Of a DNA stretch of 64,000 nt, positions 8,594 through 15,703 are shown one piece after another. The translations under genes and the position numbers were made by a program. The DNA is from Deltaproteobacteria bacterium. Lineage in GTDB: Bacteria > SAR324 > JACQKK01. How positions within the stretch are numbered: the stretch's first letter is position 1; the number at the start of each line of letters is the position of its first letter. The stretch lies in NCBI GenBank assembly GCA_029858505.1, contig JAOUEW010000002.1:540851-604850 (forward strand), in the 5' to 3' direction. Below the pieces are notes generated by a model. It ran no database searches and had not been told where the DNA came from. It saw only the letters and a program-made list of their open reading frames with translations.

Positions 8594-8882
8594 TTATATC
8601 AGTAAGTTACAAAGTATAACCCCCCGATTTACCCCTCCAAACTTTTACTGTCAACTACTGCCAACCGACGAGTTTTGAGCCATTATTTGGCAACAAACTG
8701 GCAACCATTTTCACCCCCTGGCCGTCATCATTTCCGTGGGGGTGGTCATGGTTTTGTCCCGCTCAATAGATGGGCCGGGGGCACTCGGTCGGTTTTGTTT
8801 GGCAGTATTGATCCCTAAATCTTCTTATCTCCTGCCCTTTGGCCAAACCCTAAGGTTTGGGATGCCGGGCAGGGGAATGTGC
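8594..8882. other. Gene-free spacer after tRNA-Ser with TGNCAAC repeats
   Basis: I see no convincing gene here. Four copies of TGNCAAC, two in each pair, lie at 8649-8655, 8659-8665, 8688-8694 and 8699-8705, all on the plus strand. Short repeated sites just downstream of a tRNA can be integrase arm sites or remnants of an old integration event. No integrase gene is adjacent and no duplicated tRNA 3' end was found in the window, so this is suggestive only. Confidence 0.3.
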
Positions 8883-9638
8883 TTAGGCGGCTCTGTCGGG
8901 GGCAGGGATTTTTGGTTTGGTTCTTTTATGCACGTCGTGATAGGTCAACATTCGGACCAGTTGCTGCTCTTTGGGGTCATCAAAGCCACAGGTGTGTGTC
9001 CATTCCTTTGGATTTTCATAGGTTCCAAAGATCATATCCCACCAGGTGATATCTCCATAATTGTTTTTGTGCCGGTTATGCTGGTGGTGAATGCGGTGCA
9101 TTTCGGGCCGTTGAAAAAAGTAGCCGACCCAAACAGGCGTTTTCACGTTGGTGTGGTAAACAAACTCTCCCAGGGCGGTGCACATGGTGTAAACCGCGCC
9201 AGCTTCGGGGGATAGACCGAGCAGGGCATAGACCAGCAGACTGCCAATGATGGAGTTGGCGATCATTTCGCCGGGGTGCTTGTAAAAAGAGGTGATGACC
9301 TCCAAACGCTGGGGGCTGTGATGGATTTGGTGGAAGGCCACCCACAGAAAATCATACTCATGCCGCCAGCGGTGCCACCAATAAAATAAAAAGGTAGCGA
9401 TAAAATATGCGATAAACCCACCCGCCAGGGGATGAACGTGGCTGGATAGATGAAACAGCGATGCCGAAGAAAACCAGCGTTCCCAGGTTAACCCCGCCAA
9501 TAACAGCACCAGAATTTGAACCCCGTTGATGGCGATTACGCGAAAAGGCCAGGTTTTTACTTGGGGCAAAGACCAACCAGGAATCATCCGCTCCAACACA
9601 AAACAACCCGCAAACACGGCAAGAAGAGTTGGAAGCAT
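8883..9638 (-). CDS. Sterol desaturase / fatty acid hydroxylase superfamily membrane protein
   Basis: A 251-residue integral membrane di-iron oxygenase-like protein. Three histidine clusters of the family are visible: HRWRH, HQIHH and HRIHHQH, with a further single His in the FVYH-x-N segment. About four to five hydrophobic helices surround them. The end motif DMIFGTYENP is typical of the family. The substrate (lipid, sterol or carotenoid-like) cannot be inferred. Start ATG 9638 has a good AGGAG site 4 nt upstream. A run of 13 G (13 C on the coding strand) lies directly before that ribosome site and could affect expression. Confidence 0.85.
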   Translation of the reverse strand: MLPTLLAVFAGCFVLERMIPGWSLPQVKTWPFRVIAINGVQILVLLLAGLTWERWFSSASLFHLSSHVHPLAGGFIAYFIATFLFYWWHRWRHEYDFLWVAFHQIHHSPQRLEVITSFYKHPGEMIANSIIGSLLVYALLGLSPEAGAVYTMCTALGEFVYHTNVKTPVWVGYFFQRPEMHRIHHQHNRHKNNYGDITWWDMIFGTYENPKEWTHTCGFDDPKEQQLVRMLTYHDVHKRTKPKIPAPDRAA

Positions 9639-9650
9639 GGGGCTCCTATT

Positions 9651-9663
9651 GGGGGGGGGGGGG
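9651..9663. repeat. G13 homopolymer tract in the leader of the hydroxylase gene
   Basis: Thirteen consecutive G residues, followed by A-GGG-A-GGGG. On the coding strand of the divergent hydroxylase gene this is a poly-C tract 12 nt from the start codon and directly upstream of its AGGAG site. Tracts of this length slip during replication in many bacteria. It is also a place where assembly errors happen. Confidence 0.7.
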
Positions 9664-9944
9664 AGGGAGGGGATTAGCTTTTATTTCCCGGAAGGTATGT
9701 CGAGGGCAAAATGAGAACTGAGAAAACGGTGGTCGTTTAGCGCGCTACATACAAAAGGTCACCACATGGATATCCTGTATAAATAAATTATATTAGTAAC
9801 ATAAACATCATTCATGCGGGCAGGCGTGTGTTTAGACTGAAGTTATAACCGCCAGGTGAGCAATCGTACCTACGTCTGCTTTTTGAAGGAGGGGGGATTG
9901 GAGGGATGTCGTTTCCCTGGTTATTTTGGGAAGTTTATTGAACA
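9664..9944. other. Gene-free spacer
   Basis: No reading frame here looks real. The stretch is AT-rich around 9770-9810 and contains G-runs near 9890. It separates the 3' end of the DUF3047 gene from the 5' region of the hydroxylase gene, both on the minus strand, so the hydroxylase transcript would run away from it and the DUF3047 transcript would end in it. I see no clear terminator hairpin. Confidence 0.3.
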
Positions 9945-10817
9945 TTACCGGGTGATATAAATACCCTTCACTTTGGCTTCCGCCGAGGAGCGGGTGTCAT
10001 CGGAGTCAATTCCCACCCCCATGACCATGGGCAGGTCGGGTTCTTGGTTAAACTGCCGCCGGTAGTCATCGGCCATGTTACGGCGTTCGTGGTACCAGCG
10101 CCCGATGGGATGCAGTTTGCTTACCCGCAAAATATACACCCGCGTTCGGTCTCGCTTGGAACCCTTAAGCGGGGTGTCGAGGGGGCCGTCTTCCTGGTAA
10201 AGGTAACAGATGGTGTTGGACAAGAGTTTGTTGGTGGCCTGAGACACGCACATTTGCCCAGCTTGGTCATCCTTCTCCCTTACCCGAACATCCCCCCCTG
10301 GGGGCAGGGTTACCACCATCCAATCCCATTCCAGCCAGGGGTATTCCGATAGTTTGAATTCCACATTCCGCCCGAGAATAAACGAATTGACCTTGCCGCT
10401 GCGCAGCAGGATGTAACGGTCATCGGGGTGGGGGCCATGATGAAACTGGTAAAATTGTTCGGCGTCTTTTTCAAACAGCCGCCCGGCGAAGGGGATTTTT
10501 CTGGACCCAGGGAACAATTTCCCCGCGCCTTCTCCCAGGGGATTGGTGGGGACGATGGGGGCCACCCGTTCTACCTGCCAGCCAACGGGCAGTGCCATGG
10601 GGGCGTAGGGTTGGGTATGGTCATCTAGCCGGATTCGGGAGGGCGGTTGACTGGCAGGGCGTTTTGCGGGCTCAGAACCTAGGGCTAAACTTGCAACGAG
10701 CATGACACCCCCTGTAAAAAGCGAGAACGCGGCAACGTTCCACAGGAATGCCTTGCCGGATTTTACCAGGAAGGAATCAAGTCGATTTAGGGGATGACGC
10801 ATGAAAACAGGGCTCAT
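9945..10817 (-). CDS. DUF3047-family exported protein
   Basis: A 290-residue protein resembling the DUF3047 family (conserved W-x-W-x-V-x-x-LP-x-G-x-D-x-R core, here WEWDWMVVTLPPGGDVR, followed by KDDQAGQ and a C-terminal IDSDDTRSSAEAKVKGI). A hydrophobic N-terminal segment (about residues 25-47) predicts export or a membrane anchor. I chose the start at 10817 because its ATG overlaps the stop of the upstream gene in an ATGA, indicating translational coupling. ATG 10802 is an alternative. Longer upstream frames overlap that gene completely and were not used. The molecular function of the family is unknown. Confidence 0.72.
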   Translation of the reverse strand: MSPVFMRHPLNRLDSFLVKSGKAFLWNVAAFSLFTGGVMLVASLALGSEPAKRPASQPPSRIRLDDHTQPYAPMALPVGWQVERVAPIVPTNPLGEGAGKLFPGSRKIPFAGRLFEKDAEQFYQFHHGPHPDDRYILLRSGKVNSFILGRNVEFKLSEYPWLEWDWMVVTLPPGGDVRVREKDDQAGQMCVSQATNKLLSNTICYLYQEDGPLDTPLKGSKRDRTRVYILRVSKLHPIGRWYHERRNMADDYRRQFNQEPDLPMVMGVGIDSDDTRSSAEAKVKGIYITR

Positions 10818-11143
10818 CCGACGCTGATTTTCAGGTTTCGCAACAAAAATACAAACCCGCCAGTGGCCGCCAGCACACCGGCCACCCACACCAATCCCTC
10901 CAAAAGTTCTTTGAGCTGCCAGAGCAACACGGCCAGGGCCAGGGCCACAATCGCTTCGCCATAGCGTTGGGTGTAGGCTTGAAGGCCAGCGTACACAACC
11001 AAGGCCAGGGGAGCAGCATAGGGAACAATCCATTTCAGCAGCACCAGCACGCCGCCAATGGCTATGAGGGCAATTCCCCGCAGGGTGTCTTCCTCATTTA
11101 GCAGGCGGATATCCCATTTGGAGGGTTGAAATTTGTCGGTCAT
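10814..11143 (-). CDS. Small inner-membrane protein
   Basis: A 109-residue protein with a short charged N-terminus (MTDKFQPSKWDIRLLNEED) and about three to four hydrophobic segments (LRGIALIAIGGVLVLLKWIVPY, PLALVVYAGLQAY, EAIVALALAVLLW, LVWVAGVLAATGGFVFLL). I do not recognise the family. Start ATG 11143 is preferred over the upstream in-frame 11209 because the extra 22 residues are proline- and serine-rich and unlike a signal. Its stop overlaps the ATG of the DUF3047 gene, so the two are almost certainly made together and may work together in the envelope. Confidence 0.65.
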   Translation of the reverse strand: MTDKFQPSKWDIRLLNEEDTLRGIALIAIGGVLVLLKWIVPYAAPLALVVYAGLQAYTQRYGEAIVALALAVLLWQLKELLEGLVWVAGVLAATGGFVFLLRNLKISVG

Positions 11144-11317
11144 GGGGGGTAACACCCAATTAGAGGAGAGGGGAGAAGGCCAGAGAATCGGCATCTCTTG
11201 GTCCGACAATACCCTGCCGGTGGGGCCGGGGAAAATCCCTGGTCTTTCTTGAAAATATCACATATTTTTTTCCTATCCAATCAAAGCCCCCACTTTTCTT
11301 CAAAAGAAGGGATTTCC

Positions 11318-12943
11318 ATGAACGATTTGACCCTGGCGGAAAAAGAAATGCTGGCCCCGTTCGTGACCAACACGGAAGGGCCGGTGTTTGTCTTAACCAA
11401 CCTGCCGGAAGTGGTGAAAGGGGCCTTGTTTTCACGCTATTCCCGCTCTTCCCTGGGGTTAAGGGAGCTTTTGGTGAAGGAGTTTTTAGGGGCGTCGGAA
11501 GCGGAATTGGGAGACATGCTGGCCAATGCTTCTGCTGGAGACTTGGCCCGTAAAATGTTTCAAGCGGTGTCTAAGGCCCAGTCTTTTTATGACCGCATTC
11601 TGGATGGGTACGGAGATGATTCCATTGGGGAGTTGGGGGGGGCCCATTTGGCGCTGGAAGGGGTTTCGATGCTGGCAACCAAAGCCGTGGAAGACGCCCG
11701 TATTGGGGGGTCACCCCTGGAGAAATCCACCCGTTACGTGTCGTTTGCTGACAAAGCGAACGGGGAATACCGCTTTTATCAGGAACCCCGCCTAATGGCC
11801 GCCCATGGGGATTTATACCTGAATACCTGCCGCTCCTTGTTCGAGGGCTACAAAGACATGATTCCCCAGCTGACCCTGCATCTTCAGCAGCGGATGCCTC
11901 GGGAGGAGGGGGTATCCGAGGCCGCGTGGCTGCGCAGCGTAAAAGCCCGTGCCCTGGATGGACTGCGGGGGCTGTTACCAGCGGCCACCCTCACCAATAT
12001 GGGGGTATTCGGCAATGGGCGATTCTTTGAAACGCTCCTCATCCGGCTGGGGGTCTCTCACCTGACGGAGTTGAATCACTTGGCCAGGGATGCGGGCAGG
12101 GAGTTGAACAAGGTCATTCCATCGCTTATTCGCCGGGCAGACCCAGGTCACCGTCACTTTGAGGGATTTCAACGTTTCTATACGCATTACCATGCGGCGG
12201 TGAAAGACACGGCCACCACGGCGTTGTTTCCAGACCGAGAGGCTTCCTCGCTGCCGGAAGGGGGTGTGAACTTGGTGGATTGGGACCGGGACGCGGAAAC
12301 CCGCTTGTTGGCCAGTTTGGTGTATCCAGAAACGGATTTGCCCTTGGATCGATTACGAGCTTGGGCGGAGGGATTAACCGATGAAGACAAAACCGCCCTG
12401 TTCAAAACCCTGACGGACACCCGAGAAAACCGCCGTCATAAGCTGGGACGGGAATTGGAAATGGTTGAATATACGTTTGATTTGTTAGGTGATTTCGGCA
12501 TGTACCGAGACATGCACCGCCACCGCACGTTAACCCAGTCTCGTCAGCGCCTCACCACCCGGCATGGGTATGTTCTCCCCCCCGAAGTCGTTGAGGCTGG
12601 TCTAGAGGAACGCTTTCGTGGGTTAATGGCCCAAGCCGCCCATGCCTGGGAGGTGTTATCCGTGGAGTTTCCAGAGGAAGCCCAGTATGTGGTGCCCATG
12701 GCTTTCCGTGTTAGGTGGTTATGGAAGGTAAATCTGCGGGCGCTGTGCTGGCTGTTGGAACTGCGCAGCCAGCCCCAGGGGCATCCAGCCTACCGTGAGA
12801 TGGCTCAAAAAATGTTCCGACGGATTGAACAGGTGCATCCCCGGCTGGCTAGTTTGTTGCGCTTTGTGGATTTACACGACTATCCCCTGGGCAGGCTGGG
12901 GGCCGAACAACGGCTAGAGGAAAAACGACAGGAAAAAAAATGA
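11318..12943 (+). CDS. Tandem ThyX-like (FAD-dependent thymidylate synthase family) protein
   Basis: A 541-residue protein with two regions that each recall ThyX. The N-terminal half has YGDDSIGELGGAHLALEGVS near residue 98 and SPLEKSTRYVSF near 132, compare the ThyX ExSxRY element. The C-terminal half has FGMYRDMHRHRTLTQSRQRLTTRHGYVLPPEV near 430, compare the RHRxxSxxxxR flavin/dUMP motif. Normal ThyX is about 220-300 residues, so this is a duplicated, diverged form with the signature split between halves. Whether it makes dTMP is unclear. Start ATG 11318 has AGAAGGGA upstream. lipA overlaps its stop by 4 bp (ATGA). Confidence 0.75.
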   Translation: MNDLTLAEKEMLAPFVTNTEGPVFVLTNLPEVVKGALFSRYSRSSLGLRELLVKEFLGASEAELGDMLANASAGDLARKMFQAVSKAQSFYDRILDGYGDDSIGELGGAHLALEGVSMLATKAVEDARIGGSPLEKSTRYVSFADKANGEYRFYQEPRLMAAHGDLYLNTCRSLFEGYKDMIPQLTLHLQQRMPREEGVSEAAWLRSVKARALDGLRGLLPAATLTNMGVFGNGRFFETLLIRLGVSHLTELNHLARDAGRELNKVIPSLIRRADPGHRHFEGFQRFYTHYHAAVKDTATTALFPDREASSLPEGGVNLVDWDRDAETRLLASLVYPETDLPLDRLRAWAEGLTDEDKTALFKTLTDTRENRRHKLGRELEMVEYTFDLLGDFGMYRDMHRHRTLTQSRQRLTTRHGYVLPPEVVEAGLEERFRGLMAQAAHAWEVLSVEFPEEAQYVVPMAFRVRWLWKVNLRALCWLLELRSQPQGHPAYREMAQKMFRRIEQVHPRLASLLRFVDLHDYPLGRLGAEQRLEEKRQEKK

Positions 12944-13905
12944 ATCCACTCTCCTCGGCTCCTACCAACTTGGTCTCTATTTCTCTTCCCTACGCTCAAC
13001 CCGCGGTGGATGGGCAGGGAAAACGTGTGCGACTTCCTCCCTGGTTGAAGGTTTCCATTCCCCATGGCGAAACCTATCAGGGGGTCCGGGCTCGATCCCA
13101 TGGGTTGGGTCTGCACACCGTATGCGAGGAAGCCCGCTGCCCCAACATTGGCGAATGCTGGCAGGGGGGTACCGCCACCTTTATGCTATTGGGGGATACT
13201 TGCACCAGGGGGTGCCGGTTTTGCGCCATCAAAACCCATCGAAATCCCTCTCCCCCAGACCCTGAAGAGCCGGAGAAGATAGTAAAGGCCGTGGAGGCCA
13301 TGGAACTGGATTATGTGGTTCTGACCACCGTAACCCGGGATGACCTGCCTGACCAGGGAGCCCAGGCCATGGCCCGTGTGGTATTTGCCTTGAGAAAGGC
13401 CCGGCCCACCATGAAGGTTGAAATTCTGATTCCAGATTTCCGGGGGGATACCCGCTGTTTGGACACGGTGTTGGCCGCAGACCCCCATGTGTTGGCCCAT
13501 AACCTGGAAACCGTTCAAAGAACCACCCCGTTGGTGCGGGACCCCAGGGCAAATTACCGACAAAGCATGGAAATCCTCGCTGCCGCGGCAGGAAAATCCC
13601 CACGGTTGTGGGTGAAAACTTCTTTGATGTTGGGGGTGGGAGAAACCGAACAAGAGGTATTGGATACCATGGCAGAAGCCCATCAATCCGGGGTATCACT
13701 GCTGACCCTTGGGCAATATCTCAGCCCTGGTCCGGGCAAGCTCCCCGTAACCGAGTATGTTCTTCCCCAAACCTTTGCCCGACTGGAACACCTGGGGTTA
13801 AACATGGGGTTCCGTTATGTGGCCTCTGGGCCCTTGGTGCGCAGTTCTTACCGGGCCGGTGAGCATTTTGTCATGGGGCAAAAGGCAGGTTTCGCTGGGG
13901 AATAG
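12940..13905 (+). CDS. lipA: Lipoyl synthase
   Basis: Radical SAM enzyme that inserts two sulfurs into octanoyl groups on E2 and GcvH proteins. Both iron-sulfur cluster motifs are intact: the auxiliary cluster CEEARCPNIGEC and the radical SAM cluster CTRGCRFC. The family C-terminal region GPLVRSSYRAGEH, with the serine that ligates the auxiliary cluster, is present. At 321 residues the length is normal, with an N-terminal extension of about 25 residues before the LPPWLK segment. The ATG overlaps the preceding stop (ATGA), so translation is coupled to the ThyX-like gene. lipB is not nearby. Confidence 0.96.
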   Translation: MNPLSSAPTNLVSISLPYAQPAVDGQGKRVRLPPWLKVSIPHGETYQGVRARSHGLGLHTVCEEARCPNIGECWQGGTATFMLLGDTCTRGCRFCAIKTHRNPSPPDPEEPEKIVKAVEAMELDYVVLTTVTRDDLPDQGAQAMARVVFALRKARPTMKVEILIPDFRGDTRCLDTVLAADPHVLAHNLETVQRTTPLVRDPRANYRQSMEILAAAAGKSPRLWVKTSLMLGVGETEQEVLDTMAEAHQSGVSLLTLGQYLSPGPGKLPVTEYVLPQTFARLEHLGLNMGFRYVASGPLVRSSYRAGEHFVMGQKAGFAGE

Positions 13906-13998
13906 GAAAAACATAAGGCTAGAGCGATGTGCATACTCTAAATCGTTTCAGATCGTCACATGATCACGTTATAAAATGCCTCTGCTATTGAACCGCCC

Positions 13999-14385
13999 AT
14001 GTCCTGGTTGATCATCCTGTTTGGTCTATTTTTCCTCCCTCTCATCGAGTTGTGGGTCATGACCCAGTCGGGGTTGCCCCTTTCATTTTGGGTGTTTGAA
14101 TCTTTGGCGACCGCCTGGATGGGGTGGTACTTTTCCCGGCGGTATGGAGGAGGAGAAAACTTCACCTTATGGAGTGAGATGGAGTCGGACTGGCGGAACG
14201 GCCGGGTGCCTACGCTGGAGGCCATGGATTCCATGATGGTGTTGCTGGCAGGATGGCTGTTGATTGTGCCCGGTCCGTTGTGTGATTTGGTGGGGGGGGC
14301 AATGATGACGCCCGCCGTCCGCAGGCAATTGCTGCCACGAATGAGAGCCTGGGTGGGGGTCATGCAGGCCAACCGGAGGGTGTAA
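13999..14385 (+). CDS. fxsA: FxsA-family membrane protein
   Basis: A 128-residue inner-membrane protein matching FxsA. It has an N-terminal helix with the LFFLPLIELWVM pattern, a second helix, a cytoplasmic stretch containing a basic/acidic segment, and a helix-Pro-Gly motif (LAGWLLIVPGPLCDLVGG) that marks the family. In E. coli overproduced FxsA relieves exclusion of phage T7 by the F plasmid; its normal role is unknown. The 5' gap to lipA is 93 bp with AT-rich sequence, so it may have its own promoter. Confidence 0.88.
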   Translation: MSWLIILFGLFFLPLIELWVMTQSGLPLSFWVFESLATAWMGWYFSRRYGGGENFTLWSEMESDWRNGRVPTLEAMDSMMVLLAGWLLIVPGPLCDLVGGAMMTPAVRRQLLPRMRAWVGVMQANRRV

Positions 14386-14725
14386 TTGGATAGGTGATAA
14401 GTTAATGATGGTCTTTTTATTGCGAACACATAAGCGACATAGATAGAGGAGGATGAAACAAATTGTTTTCAGTCATTTCTAGCTAATATTTCGAAGCCGA
14501 CCCCGGGTAAAACGTATATATATAATATAAACAATCATATGTATGACATATAATTGAGATCCCTTTATTTATAGGCTTTGGCTATTTAATTCAAAAAATG
14601 GAATAAACCGACATAAATATTCTGGTTTCTAATAGAATTGGGATCAGGAAAATATGAGATCTGGTAAAATCATACAGACATATTATGTTAACATATAAAC
14701 CTTCTTTACCATTTTTTCCTCCATC
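14386..14725. other. AT-rich gene-free spacer
   Basis: A strongly AT-rich stretch (for example TATATATATAATATAAAC around 14515-14532) without a credible reading frame, lying between the convergent ends of fxsA and the RbgA-like gene. No GC-rich terminator hairpin is evident. It resembles the other AT-rich spacers at 18.2-18.9, 22.9-23.4 and 27.6-28.4 kb. Confidence 0.4.
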
Positions 14726-15643
14726 TCAATTCCCTTTCCCTACCCCTTCCTCCATCCACTCCAATGTCATTTTTCCCAATTTCCCTTCTCTAAAATCACC
14801 TAAAAACTGTTTGCTGGCTCTATCCATGTCGGGGGCACCGCCCTTGGTGATCCAACCCTTGGTTTTGGCCATGTGAAAAAGGATATCATGGGGATTCATG
14901 GCCTCCCATTGGTCAGCGCCAAAGTTCTCCATGGAAAGTTGAGGGTACTTCTTCAGGATCCAATCTACCAAATACAACGCGGAATCCACCGGGCGGGAGA
15001 TATGGTCGGGAATGGCTCCAATGAGGGTCAATTGCAACCCTTCCTTCTCATTTTGCGGGGTGGGGTCCATTAGCCCAGGGGAATCCAATAACAGAAATTT
15101 GTCCTGCACCACCACCCAATTTAATCCCCGGGTAGTGCCAGGGGTGGGGGTGACCAATTGGCGTTTTTTCCCGGCTAAACGGTTAATCAACGTGGATTTT
15201 CCCACATTGGGAAGACCTACGATCATTACTTTGGGTAAAGGCGGCCGTATGCCACGGCTTTCAAATTTAACCTTGTAGGATTGGGTAAGCTGGATCACCC
15301 GGGCGGATACGGTTTTCACCAAGCTTGAATCTTGGTTGTCTGAAAACAAAACGGGAATCCCCATGCGTTTAAAATATTTCTTCCACTCGGCGGTTTGGTT
15401 GGGATCTGCCAATGAAGTTTTGTTGAACAAAAGGATTCGTGGCCGCCCCCCCAACCAGGTGTCTATTTGGTGATTGGTGGAAGCCATCGGCAGCCGAGCA
15501 TCCCGAATTTCGATGACCAATTGGCATTGACCCACGGCTTCGGCCAATTGATTCCCGGCTTTCCGCATGTGGCCAGGGTACCAACCGATCCGTCGGCTTT
15601 CATGAGGCTCATGTGGTTCTTTCGGTTTTTTAGGAGAACCCAT
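14726..15643 (-). CDS. RbgA/YlqF-type circularly permuted GTPase
   Basis: A 305-residue ribosome-assembly GTPase. The G motifs occur in permuted order: G4 (LLFNKTSL, about residue 70), then G1 (GLPNVGKST, about 145) and G3 (DSPGLMDP, about 190), which is diagnostic of YlqF/RbgA, a factor for late 50S assembly. The RRIGWYPGHMRKA element near the N-terminus is the usual family start region. I chose ATG 15643 (MGSPKKPKEPHEP) over an in-frame TTG at 15673, which lies inside the terminator of the upstream lon gene. The C-terminal domain is shorter than in Bacillus but complete-looking. Confidence 0.9.
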   Translation of the reverse strand: MGSPKKPKEPHEPHESRRIGWYPGHMRKAGNQLAEAVGQCQLVIEIRDARLPMASTNHQIDTWLGGRPRILLFNKTSLADPNQTAEWKKYFKRMGIPVLFSDNQDSSLVKTVSARVIQLTQSYKVKFESRGIRPPLPKVMIVGLPNVGKSTLINRLAGKKRQLVTPTPGTTRGLNWVVVQDKFLLLDSPGLMDPTPQNEKEGLQLTLIGAIPDHISRPVDSALYLVDWILKKYPQLSMENFGADQWEAMNPHDILFHMAKTKGWITKGGAPDMDRASKQFLGDFREGKLGKMTLEWMEEGVGKGN

Positions 15644-15671
15644 GGGGTGTATCCAAAGAGAAAAAGGGAAC

Positions 15672-15697
15672 AAAAAAGCCCCGTTTCCGGGGCTTTT
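15672..15697 (-). terminator. Intrinsic terminator of lon (first copy)
   Basis: GCCCCG-TTTC-CGGGGC forms a 6-bp GC stem with a 4-nt loop (15678-15693), extended by A-T pairs on both sides. On the minus strand it is followed by six T, giving a classic rho-independent terminator 8 bp after the lon stop. The A-run on the other side would also make it work in the plus direction. Confidence 0.85.
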
Positions 15698-15703
15698 ATG
15701 CGG

